Shown: positions 57,398-64,000 of the stretch, one piece after another
Position numbering within the stretch: position 1 is the stretch's first letter
How the letters are laid out: each line of letters starts with the position of its first letter
Assembly: GCA_963725315.1 (NCBI GenBank)
Contig: CAVRYA010000009.1
Coordinates: forward strand, 62,001 to 126,000
Origin: JBBRHQ01 sp963725315
GTDB taxonomy: Bacteria; Actinomycetota; Thermoleophilia; Solirubrobacterales; 70-9
Reading direction: 5' to 3'
Length of the DNA stretch: 64,000 nt
The notes under the pieces: model-generated
The model's input: only the letters and a program-made list of their open reading frames with translations
The model's database searches: none
Told to the model about the DNA's origin: nothing
Made by a program: the position numbers and the translations under genes

Positions 57398-57460
57398 CGG
57401 TCTCGAAAACCGTTGTGGGCCTTAGGGTCTACCGTGGGTTCGAATCCCACCCCCTCCGCT
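57398..57460 (+). repeat. tRNA-Ser(CGA) 3'-part duplicate, copy D
   Basis: 63 bp apparently identical to 46698-46760, beginning CGGTCTCGAAAACC and ending CCCCTCCGCT. Not a complete tRNA. Confidence 0.93.
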
Positions 57461-57597
57461 CGTGGATAACCGCCTGGCTGGATCTAGACGTCCGCTTGGT
57501 TCCGGGCTCCCTTCGTGCCGGGAGGCAGAAGCAACGGACCGAGTGACCGCGGAAACCCGACGTAGACGGCAGCAAGCTCCGGTGTAAGTTCTCCTCG

Positions 57598-58482
57598 ATG
57601 CGCGACTGGCCGCCAATCACCGAGCGGGAGCTGCTCGAACGCTTGGCGCTCGACGACGAGGGATTCGTCGCGTTCTTCAACGAACTGCTCGGCGCGTGGC
57701 CTCGACGCGAATTCGATCCGGCGGCGATGGAGCGGGCGCTCGGCTACCCGTGGGAGCGCCCCCCGGGGTCGTATCTCCTGCGCGACGACGACGTATCGCT
57801 GTTGGATGACGCCGGCCCGGCGAATCGGACATCCATCGTCAACGCCCTCACCGAGGACCGCCATCCGATCCTGTCATTCGGCGCCAACGCAGCACCCTCC
57901 CGGCTGGCAATGAAGTTCGCGCACTTTCCCAGCGAAGTGGACCGGGAGGTGCTTGTGCTGATCGGCGATCTGCACGACCTCGACGTCGGCGCCGTCGCCG
58001 CGCCTGGGCTCCTCGGCTATCTGCCCGCCACGTTATTTGCCAGTCCCGGGACGGCGGTACGTGCGGCCGTGGTTTGGGTCACCCCCGCGCAGGCCACGCA
58101 GTTGGCCTGGTCGGAGATGACCTACCGCCTCGGGCGCTTGGAGGACGCGCGCTTCGAGATGGACGAGGCCAACATAGAGGTGGAGGACATCTTCGCCTTC
58201 GTCAGCCGCCTGGGTGCCTTCTGCGTCGACGGCGCGCCGCTTGCGATGGCGGCGATCCCGGCGAAAGATCGCACCGCAGTCGCTTTGACGCAGGAGGAAC
58301 TGCTCGATGCTATGGCCCGAATGGTGATCGGGTCCGATGCGCGTGCCGAGGACCTCGTTCGCGCCACGTTCGATGACCTGTCTGGGGTCATGGGGCGCGC
58401 GGCCGAGACCGTGTGGCCCTCCGCACGGCAATTGCAGTCGCGCTGGACGCCATTCCCAGCGTCCGAACGCCTCCTGGACTGA
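57598..58482 (+). CDS. Gamma-glutamylcyclotransferase-like (GGCT-fold) protein
   Basis: 294 residues. ILSFGANAAPSRLAMKFAH resembles the 'YGSN...L..K' substrate loop of GGCT-fold enzymes, and VAAPGLLGYLPATLFASPG followed by RAAVVWVTPAQATQLAWSEM with TYRLGRL fits later strands. The catalytic Glu cannot be placed with certainty. The N-terminal ~80 residues are extra. It occupies the last cassette, between tRNA copy D and element E. The assignment is tentative. Confidence 0.55.
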   Translation: MRDWPPITERELLERLALDDEGFVAFFNELLGAWPRREFDPAAMERALGYPWERPPGSYLLRDDDVSLLDDAGPANRTSIVNALTEDRHPILSFGANAAPSRLAMKFAHFPSEVDREVLVLIGDLHDLDVGAVAAPGLLGYLPATLFASPGTAVRAAVVWVTPAQATQLAWSEMTYRLGRLEDARFEMDEANIEVEDIFAFVSRLGAFCVDGAPLAMAAIPAKDRTAVALTQEELLDAMARMVIGSDARAEDLVRATFDDLSGVMGRAAETVWPSARQLQSRWTPFPASERLLD

Positions 58483-58527
58483 AAGCATTGCAAGGCATGA
58501 CCTCCGTCCGAAATCGGACTGGTTGGT

Positions 58528-58607
58528 CAATGAGCAGTTGCTCGAAAACTGGCGCAATTCGGGGCGCACGAGAATCGCGAAGAGCGCAATTGCAGGCAGA
58601 AGGGTGA
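58528..58607 (+). repeat. Conserved att-arm element, copy E (no tRNA duplicate follows)
   Basis: CAATGAGCAGTTGCTCGAAAAC, GGCGCAATTCGGGGCGCACG, GAGAATCGCGAAGAGCG and CAATTGCAGG. Both halves carry AATT in place of AAAT/GATTT, i.e. they co-vary. It marks the outer end of the cassette region. The DHFR-like gene follows. Confidence 0.75.
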
Positions 58608-58641
58608 ATTGCAGATCGCAATCACCTTCGAAGGGTCGCGG

Positions 58642-59244
58642 ATGGACACCACCTGCCACATGTCGATCTCGCTCGACGGCTTCGTCGCCGGGCCGGACCA
58701 GAGTCGCGAGCACCCGCTCGGGAAGCGCGGAAGGGAGCTCCACGGCTGGCACCTCGGCGACGAGCGCGCCAACGAGGCCGACGAGACGGCGACCGGCTGG
58801 CTCATGCGCCCGCGCGGCGCCTACCTCATGGGCCGCAACATGTTCGGGCCGATCCGCGGCGAGTGGGAGGAGGACTGGCGCGGGTGGTGGGGGCCTGAGC
58901 CGCCTTACCACGCGCCGGTGTTCGTGCTCACCCATCACGCTCGCGAGCCGATCGAGATGGAGGGCGGGACGACCTTCCACTTCGTCACCGACGGCTTCGA
59001 CGCCGCCTACGCACAGGCGCGTGAGACGGCTGGCGACGACGGCGTAGACATCGCGGGCGGCGCCTCGACCGTGCGGCAGGCGCTCGTCGCCGGGGTCGTC
59101 GACGAGCTTACGCTCGACATCGCACCAGTCCTGCTCGGGTCCGGCGAGCGGATCTTCGACGGCGTCGAGTCCCTCGGGTTGGAGCCCATCGAGGTGTTGC
59201 ATTCGCCGCTGAACACGCACATCCGCTACCGCCGGGCGAGCTGA
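58642..59244 (+). CDS. Dihydrofolate reductase/RibD-C-family reductase
   Basis: 200 residues from ATG 58642. MSISLDGFVAGPDQSREHPL is the family N-terminus; GAYLMGRNMFGPIRGEW, then VFVLTHHARE, and DIAGGASTVRQALVAGVVDE with LTLDIAPVLLGSGERIF complete the NADPH-binding fold of RibD C-terminal-like proteins. Probably an NADPH-dependent reductase, not true folate DHFR. It could belong to the outer chromosome or to the last cassette. Confidence 0.86.
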   Translation: MDTTCHMSISLDGFVAGPDQSREHPLGKRGRELHGWHLGDERANEADETATGWLMRPRGAYLMGRNMFGPIRGEWEEDWRGWWGPEPPYHAPVFVLTHHAREPIEMEGGTTFHFVTDGFDAAYAQARETAGDDGVDIAGGASTVRQALVAGVVDELTLDIAPVLLGSGERIFDGVESLGLEPIEVLHSPLNTHIRYRRAS

Positions 59245-59380
59245 ATGCCGGTCCGATACGTCTACCAGGCACCGCTCCAGGCGGCCACTCGCTCAACTAT
59301 CCGAGGGTGGTAGCGAGAAACGAATCGCGCCCCCGCTACTGGCCAAGGGCCCTCATACCGAGGGCCCCCTGGTGTGTCTC
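59245..59380. other. Short gene-free stretch between convergent genes
   Basis: 136 bp. CCAAGGGCCCTC...GAGGGCCCCCTGG around 59342-59370 forms a GC hairpin (AGGGCCCTC/GAGGGCCCC) that may end transcription from one or both sides. Confidence 0.45.
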
Positions 59381-60583
59381 CTACGTGGACGAGAGGACCT
59401 GTTGAGCCGCGCGATGTCCGCTCCGCAGCGCCCCTTCCATCAGGCCGTGCCACTCGCCGGCCGTGTGCTCCCCGGCGAAGAACAGGGGGCCGATCGGCTT
59501 TACCAGGTCGTTGTCGCGAAGAGGCGAGGAGAGGGTGCGGGCCGAGTAGGAGCCCCGCACCCAGGGGTCATCGTTCCAACTCGACAGCATGGCGCTCTCG
59601 GGCTCCAGATCGAGGTCTTCGCGGAGCGCGACCAAGGCGGCTACCCAGCGCTCGAACCCGTCTGAGCCACCAAGAGCATCGATCGAGGACATCGTGCCCG
59701 TGTATCCGGTCACGAACGGAGCCGGCTCGCCGTCCGGGCCCAGCTGCGTGTAGGTCCAGAAGTGCCCGGCGACGGACATGATCGCGCTGGGCGGTGCGGG
59801 TGATCGCATGTGCAGGAAGAGCTTCGAGTTCTGACCGTAGGTGACCGCACGCAGCGCGTCCGCCGTCGCACCCTCGAGCGGAGGATCGAACTCGATCTCG
59901 GCCAAGGGCGCGGTGGGGGTCGCGACCACGACCGCGTCAGTCTCGATCTCCGAGGCATCGGTGGCGACGTTCACCGCGTCCCGCGACCAGTGCACCCGCC
60001 GCACCGGGGAGGAGAGGTGCAGGGCTTCGCCGAGCTCGGCTGCAAGGGCCTCGGCGAGCCGCATGTTGCCGCCCTCCAGGGTGTGGTTGTCGAAATCGCC
60101 GAAGGTGGATGCGCCCTCGTCGAGCACAGAGGCAGCGAGGTCGTCGACGGGATGGCCATTCGAGATCGCGACCCGCGTCCGAATCAGCTTCGAGAGGGAC
60201 GGGTCCAAGTGGAGGCCGGCGATCACCTCGCCGGCGCTATCGGCGTCCGTGGTCGGGCCGGCGGCGATGCGGTCGAATGCGGCCTCGAGGGCGGCGTGCG
60301 GACCAGCCTCTTCGCCGATCGGGACGCGGCGCCCGTAGGGCGTCCCCTTGAGCACCAGCGGGATGCCGAAACGCGCAGCCAGGGCATTCATCGAGTCATA
60401 ACCGGGCAGAATGAACTCGGCGCCGCGCTCGACCACCGCTCCCTCCCCGAATGGCACCGACCACACGCGTCCCCCCACCCTGTCGCGCGCCTCGAGCACG
60501 GTCACTTCCGCTCCGCCGGCGCGCAGGGCGTCGGCCGCGGCGAGGCCGGCAAAGCCGGCGCCGATGACGGCGACGCGCTTCAT
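59381..60583 (-). CDS. Flavin-containing amine oxidase, second copy
   Basis: 400 residues. VAVIGAGFAGLAAADALRAG, ARDRVGGRVWSVPFG, and near the end LFFAGEHTAGEWHGLMEGAL, all diagnostic of the monoamine oxidase superfamily. It differs strongly from the copy at 0.8-2.1 kb, so it is not a recent duplicate. The substrate is unknown. A tRNA 3'-half lies just upstream. Confidence 0.86.
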   Translation of the reverse strand: MKRVAVIGAGFAGLAAADALRAGGAEVTVLEARDRVGGRVWSVPFGEGAVVERGAEFILPGYDSMNALAARFGIPLVLKGTPYGRRVPIGEEAGPHAALEAAFDRIAAGPTTDADSAGEVIAGLHLDPSLSKLIRTRVAISNGHPVDDLAASVLDEGASTFGDFDNHTLEGGNMRLAEALAAELGEALHLSSPVRRVHWSRDAVNVATDASEIETDAVVVATPTAPLAEIEFDPPLEGATADALRAVTYGQNSKLFLHMRSPAPPSAIMSVAGHFWTYTQLGPDGEPAPFVTGYTGTMSSIDALGGSDGFERWVAALVALREDLDLEPESAMLSSWNDDPWVRGSYSARTLSSPLRDNDLVKPIGPLFFAGEHTAGEWHGLMEGALRSGHRAAQQVLSST

Positions 60584-60647
60584 CCATCTCCGCCTTGCTC
60601 AGCCGTCACGAACGGGATCCTCCCAACCCGGGCTCCGGGACACCAGT

Positions 60648-60680
<33 letters not shown>

Positions 60681-61083
60681 TATTCGCCGTCGCGACCACC
60701 CTAAAGATGCCTGCAAATCGAACGCTTCTAGACGGCGGTTTCTGTGCAGATGTGCACGCACAGGCGCACATCAACGAACAGGGCGCGGATGACAGGCACT
60801 TCCCGGCTCACCATGACATGCGCTTCGAGATGGTCAGGCGGCTCGGCGCATGGGAACGCCCCCACCCATACATCTCAGCACTCGTAGGGGCCGAGGTTCT
60901 GAGTGACGCGCTGTCCGCCGTCCTGAACACGCTTGCGCTCGGCGAGGGCCACCACGGCACCTTCTTCATGGCCACAGACGATGTCCCGCCGCTGATGCCA
61001 CGCTGCCGAGCCGGGGGTCGCCGCCCTCGGCCTCTTGCGTGACCGGCCGCAGCAGACGCGGCGTGGAAGCTAGGCTGCGGGGC
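60681..61083. other. Region with no confident gene
   Basis: 403 bp. Near 60711-60750 a pair GCAAATCGAACGC...GCGGTTTCTGTGC weakly recalls the att-arm elements, and GATGTGC...GCACATC is an adjacent inverted repeat. A frame at 60707-61042 reads EMVRRLGAWERPHPYISALV and LNTLALGEGHHGTFFMATDD; it could be a small real protein but matches nothing I know. Confidence 0.35.
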
Positions 61084-61449
61084 GTGAAGGTCGCCTACAT
61101 CTTCTCCACCTCCGGGCACACGGCGAGCTACAAGCTCGGCAAGATGATCCTGCCGCAGCTCGAGCAGGGAAACCACGGGGTGGAGGTCGTCGGGATGTTC
61201 TTCTTCGACGACAACACCTACGTGCTGCGCGCGGGCGATCCGCTCGGCGAGCGCCTCGCCGAGGTTGCCGAGGAGCAGGGGATCATGCTGATGCTCTGCG
61301 ACCGGTGCGCGATCGAACGCTCGCTCGCGGAGGGCGAGCCGGGCGACTGCCGTCCCAGCGGCACGGTCGCGGGAGTGCGGGTCGGCTGCTTTCCGGACCT
61401 CTACGGGGCGCTGTCGGGAAACCCGCCGGACCAAGTGATCACGCTGTAG
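61084..61449 (+). CDS. DsrE-like protein (SaoD/DsrE-type)
   Basis: 121 residues from GTG 61084: VKVAYIFSTSGHTASYKLGK, GVEVVGMFFFDDNTYVL, MLMLCDRCAIERSL, and VGCFPDLYGALSGNPPDQVI. This fits the DsrE fold, sulfur-carrier or redox-type proteins, with an exposed CDRC pair and a second Cys in GCFPD. From memory it resembles the SaoD/DsrE family found near CUAEP/CCAEP-tail radical SAM genes; such a gene lies directly convergent here. Redox or sulfur/selenium-type handling is inferred. Confidence 0.7.
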   Translation: MKVAYIFSTSGHTASYKLGKMILPQLEQGNHGVEVVGMFFFDDNTYVLRAGDPLGERLAEVAEEQGIMLMLCDRCAIERSLAEGEPGDCRPSGTVAGVRVGCFPDLYGALSGNPPDQVITL

Positions 61450-61489
61450 CTGCGAAGCGCTGGCCGGCCTCAGGGCTCGGTCGAGCCCG

Positions 61490-62893
61490 CTAGGCGACCG
61501 GCTCGATGCCGGCCACCGAGGCGAGCTGGATGTCGGTGGGCTCGGCGCAGCAGAACCAGGCCTCGGTGAGCCGCGGGCGCGGCTCGATGTCGCCAAAGTC
61601 GGCGGGGTCGGCTGAATGTCCCGCGGCATCGGCCACCGCCCGATACAGGGTCCGAAACGTCGACACGCTGTCGACCTCCGCCGCGACATCGGCCTCGACG
61701 ATTCCGGCGAGCTCGGCATGGAGGCGATCCAACCGCGGATCCCCGGCTTGCCAGTCATACGTGAGGCGGTCGCGATCGTAGTCCTGCAGGTGCGGTGTGA
61801 TCTCGGGGCGATCGAGCAGCAGCGAGCCCTTGGGCACGAGCAGACGGATCGTGTACTGGATCGGATCCACGTTCCCCACCATCTCGTTGGCAATCACGAA
61901 ATCGAGGATCTCGAGGATGTCCTGCGGTGTCGCCCAGGGCGTAAACGGCAACCACGAGGGGCGGATCTCGATCCCATGCTCGCGCAGCAAGGCCACCGCC
62001 TGGGCGGCCTCGTCGGCGGTGTGACCCTTGTCGAGGTAGCTGAGGATCTCGGCGTTGAGCGACTCGAACGCCGAGATCACGAAGAGGCACCCGTACTCGC
62101 TGAGCTCGGGCCAGACCTGACGATGCTCGAGGATGTGCTCGACCTTGGTCGTGCAGTCGAAGGTGACCTCGGGAAAATGGCGGTGAAGCTCGCGCGCCAC
62201 TTGCAGGGAATGCTTGACGCCGTTTAGGAAGTCCGGGTCGCCGAAGGTGATATGGCGCGCCCCCGCCGCCACCAACTGGGCGATATCCGCCATCACCACG
62301 GAGCTCCCGATGATCCGGATCCGGCCGTCGTAGGCGACGGGCACCGGGCAGTGCCGGCACTTGTGCACGCAGCCGTGGCTGGCCTCGACGTACCCCGCGA
62401 GCTGCTCCTCGCCATCGCGCTCCAGCCGCGCATAGCGCTTGAGGGGCGGCAGCTGCCCTCGGCTCGGGGTGTGAAACTCGTGGCGCCCCAGGTCAATCGA
62501 GCTGGTTGCCGGTCGCAGCGCCGGCGAGTCGCCGAGCGCCTCAACCCAATCCACCAGGTCCGACTCGTACTCGCCGGCGATCAGCCGGTCGACCAGTCCA
62601 CCGATCGTCGGGTCGTCACTGACCGCGGCGTAGAGACCGTAGAAACAGATCGGCAACCGCGGCCGGATCGCTCGAATTTTCTCGGCGGCGCCAATCGCCA
62701 GTCGCATCGCGGTGTGCATTGGAACGGAGACGCCAACGGTCTCGGCCCAGTCGATCTTGTCTCGATCGAGCTGCTCGACGGAGAGATCGATGCACCGAAC
62801 CCGATGCCCAGCGGCCTCCAGGGCGGCCGCCGGCGAGGCCAGGTGCAACGGCTGATGACCAAGCTCGTAGGTGGAGATCAGCAGGACCCGCAC
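61490..62893 (-). CDS. Radical SAM protein with N-terminal B12-binding-like domain and CCAEP tail
   Basis: 467 residues from GTG 62893 (VRVLLISTYELGHQPLHLAS). The N-terminal ~120 residues look like a B12-binding Rossmann domain without its usual DxHxxG His. The radical SAM cluster is GCVHKCRHCPVPVAYDGR. The C-terminus reads EAWFCCAEPTDIQL, i.e. a CCAEP motif (codons 61538-61552, both Cys as TGC). I recall an NCBI family called CUAEP/CCAEP-tail radical SAM (seleno)protein, in which the second residue is selenocysteine or Cys. The ATP-grasp gene lies 26 bp upstream and the DsrE-like gene is convergent. The reaction is unknown. Confidence 0.8.
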   Translation of the reverse strand: MRVLLISTYELGHQPLHLASPAAALEAAGHRVRCIDLSVEQLDRDKIDWAETVGVSVPMHTAMRLAIGAAEKIRAIRPRLPICFYGLYAAVSDDPTIGGLVDRLIAGEYESDLVDWVEALGDSPALRPATSSIDLGRHEFHTPSRGQLPPLKRYARLERDGEEQLAGYVEASHGCVHKCRHCPVPVAYDGRIRIIGSSVVMADIAQLVAAGARHITFGDPDFLNGVKHSLQVARELHRHFPEVTFDCTTKVEHILEHRQVWPELSEYGCLFVISAFESLNAEILSYLDKGHTADEAAQAVALLREHGIEIRPSWLPFTPWATPQDILEILDFVIANEMVGNVDPIQYTIRLLVPKGSLLLDRPEITPHLQDYDRDRLTYDWQAGDPRLDRLHAELAGIVEADVAAEVDSVSTFRTLYRAVADAAGHSADPADFGDIEPRPRLTEAWFCCAEPTDIQLASVAGIEPVA

Positions 62894-62919
62894 AGCGCCA
62901 GGATAGCCTTCGCTTCGCT

Positions 62920-64000
62920 TCACTCCGACGGCTCGCCGATCACGATCTCGAGCTGGCCGTGGGCGGTGCGCAGCGTCCGCTCGACTTGCCCGGGCGTCTC
63001 GCCCCGGGCGAAGAGGAAGCCGAGATACCGGTCGGCCTCGGGCAGCGCCCGCACAGCCTTGCCGCGCGCGATCGAGATCTCGAGGCCGGTCACGCCGGGC
63101 ACCGCTCGGGCCTCGGCCTGCCCGCGCACCTCCTTCAGCACGCCCGCCTTCGGGATCGGGAGCATCATCACCCCGGAGGCGGTGGCCTCGCGGCCCAGGT
63201 CGTCGAGCGGCAGCCCGAGGGCGTGGCGCAGAATGAGCTCCTCGAGGCTCACGCCCATCCCAAAGCGCAGCGAGCGCGAGCACAGCCCACCGATCGAACG
63301 GGCGGCGAGCTCGAGAATCCACACCCTACCCCCGTCGATCCGCAGCTCGGCGTGTATCGGCCCCTCGACCAGGCCGAGCGCGGCGGCCGCCTCGGCCGTC
63401 AGCAGGCTGACCGCCGAGAGGGTCTCCGCGGGCAGGCGCGACGGGGTCACGTAGATGGTCTCCTCGAAGTAAGGGCCCTCGAGGGGATCCGGCTTGTCGA
63501 ACACCGCCAGGATCTCAAGGGCGCCGCCGCGCAAGAGGCCCTCGACAGCCACCTCCACGCCCGGGACGTAGCGCTCGATCAGCAGCGGCGCGTCCGGGTC
63601 CTCGCCGGCCTCGGCGAGGATCGCCCTGACCCGCTCGGCCGCGGCGCCGGCCGCCGCCGGATCGTCGGCGCGGATCACGCCGCGGCTAGCCGACAGCGAA
63701 ACCGCCTTGACCACGCAGGGAAGACCGACCTCGCCGGCCAGCTGCGCCACGTCCGCGTCGGGCCCGGCGACCCGGTAGTCGGGCTGGCGCAGGCCGGCGG
63801 CCGCGAAGGCTCCACGCATCGCGGTCTTGTCCCTGGTCGCTGCCACCGCCTCGGGCGGGTTGTGCGCAAGCCCCAAGCGCGCAGCGGCCAGCGCGGCCAC
63901 AAGCACCCCCTGCTCGTCTGTGCCAACCACCGCGTCGAGCGGCTTATCCTCCGCCCGGGCGACGATGGCCTCGGCGGCGGCCTCGGGCCGCCTCAGGTCC
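62920..64000 (-). CDS. ATP-grasp enzyme, 5' truncated by window edge
   Basis: At least 360 residues; the frame is open to the right edge. GLPCVVKAVSLSASRGVIRA (ATP-binding Lys and glycine-rich loop), LIERYVPGVEVAVEGLLRGG and IHAELRIDGGRVWILELAAR, then SIGG, are classic ATP-grasp motifs, as in carboxylate-amine ligases of the carbamoyl-phosphate or PurT type. The C-terminal ~80 residues resemble the LAL/ATP-grasp C-lobe. It ends 26 bases before the radical SAM gene and is likely co-transcribed. The product is unknown. Confidence 0.85.
   Translation of the reverse strand, partial: DLRRPEAAAEAIVARAEDKPLDAVVGTDEQGVLVAALAAARLGLAHNPPEAVAATRDKTAMRGAFAAAGLRQPDYRVAGPDADVAQLAGEVGLPCVVKAVSLSASRGVIRADDPAAAGAAAERVRAILAEAGEDPDAPLLIERYVPGVEVAVEGLLRGGALEILAVFDKPDPLEGPYFEETIYVTPSRLPAETLSAVSLLTAEAAAALGLVEGPIHAELRIDGGRVWILELAARSIGGLCSRSLRFGMGVSLEELILRHALGLPLDDLGREATASGVMMLPIPKAGVLKEVRGQAEARAVPGVTGLEISIARGKAVRALPEADRYLGFLFARGETPGQVERTLRTAHGQLEIVIGEPSE

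Noticed and set aside
52801..57470. Short ORFs with recurring sequence SKTVVGLRVYRGFESHPLR
   Set aside because: They are translations of the tRNA-Ser 3' copies, a known annotation artefact, not proteins.
52800..58607. Repeats considered as a CRISPR array
   Set aside because: Copies are 0.8-3.7 kb apart, contain tRNA sequence and flank whole genes; no short regular spacers and no cas genes.
60707..61042. Possible 111-residue protein
   Set aside because: No family resemblance and a tRNA-remnant setting; kept only as a note within the gene-free region.
61538..61552. Selenocysteine in the CCAEP tail
   Set aside because: Both codons are TGC, so the protein carries Cys; no TGA or SECIS is needed here.

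Overview
The window comes from a very GC-rich bacterial chromosome, most likely an actinomycete of the Thermoleophilia (Solirubrobacterales-like) type. That placement is inferred from base composition, heavy GTG start use, and gene types common in that group: DDN-family nitroreductase, kinase-ATPase-cyclase fusion, AbiEi/DUF559 protein, DUF7144 protein, delta-60 repeat proteins and an IS481 element. No rRNA genes and no CRISPR array were seen. Both ends cut genes: a TetR regulator on the left and an ATP-grasp enzyme on the right.

Layout. 1-7.5 kb is a catabolic operon: TetR regulator, a small ORF, flavin amine oxidase, NDP-forming acyl-CoA synthetase, acyl-CoA dehydrogenase, MFS transporter and a membrane protein. 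7.45-8.6 kb is a decayed IS481 element, inserted exactly at the shared stop codons of two convergent genes. 8.6-9.7 kb holds an efeB remnant and efeU (iron uptake) behind an IdeR/DtxR-like operator. 9.8-24.9 kb is a central-carbon block: rlmN, ddn, zwf, gnd, pgl, rpiA, tkt, tal, pgi, a DUF7144 protein, a cyclase-family hydrolase, a second zwf and a GH15 glycosidase. 24.9-30.9 kb is redox and respiration: GMC oxidoreductase, NDH-2, cydA, cydB and a HAD phosphatase. 31-46.7 kb holds a large membrane protein, the kinase/AAA/TPR/cyclase protein, three tandem delta-60 repeat proteins, an MBL hydrolase, a universal stress protein, a subtilisin-like protease, tadA, tRNA-Ser(GGA), an AbiEi/DUF559 protein and tRNA-Ser(CGA).

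46.7-58.6 kb is the most unusual part. Downstream of the intact tRNA-Ser(CGA) lie three further copies of its 3' part (62-65 bp, same orientation). Each is preceded by a conserved ~75-80 bp element with internal inverted repeats. They split the region into cassettes of about 6.2, 3.7, 0.8 and 1.15 kb carrying oxidoreductases, a multicopper oxidase, CYTH-CHAD, a SpoT-like HD protein, YihY, YdeI and a GGCT-like protein. No recombinase gene was found. I read this as successive site-specific integration at a tRNA gene by elements that lack, or have lost, their integrase.

58.6-64 kb carries a DHFR-like reductase, a second amine oxidase, another tRNA 3'-half, and a group of a DsrE-like protein, a radical SAM protein ending in a CCAEP tail and an ATP-grasp enzyme. 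From memory this resembles the CUAEP/CCAEP-tail radical SAM and SaoD/DsrE families.

Caution: many conserved genes between 10 and 41 kb, and yihY at 56 kb, are broken by isolated one-base insertions or deletions, mostly in G/C-rich runs, with otherwise intact protein sequence on both sides. This looks more like assembly or sequencing error than gene decay. Coordinates for these genes span the whole reconstructed gene.
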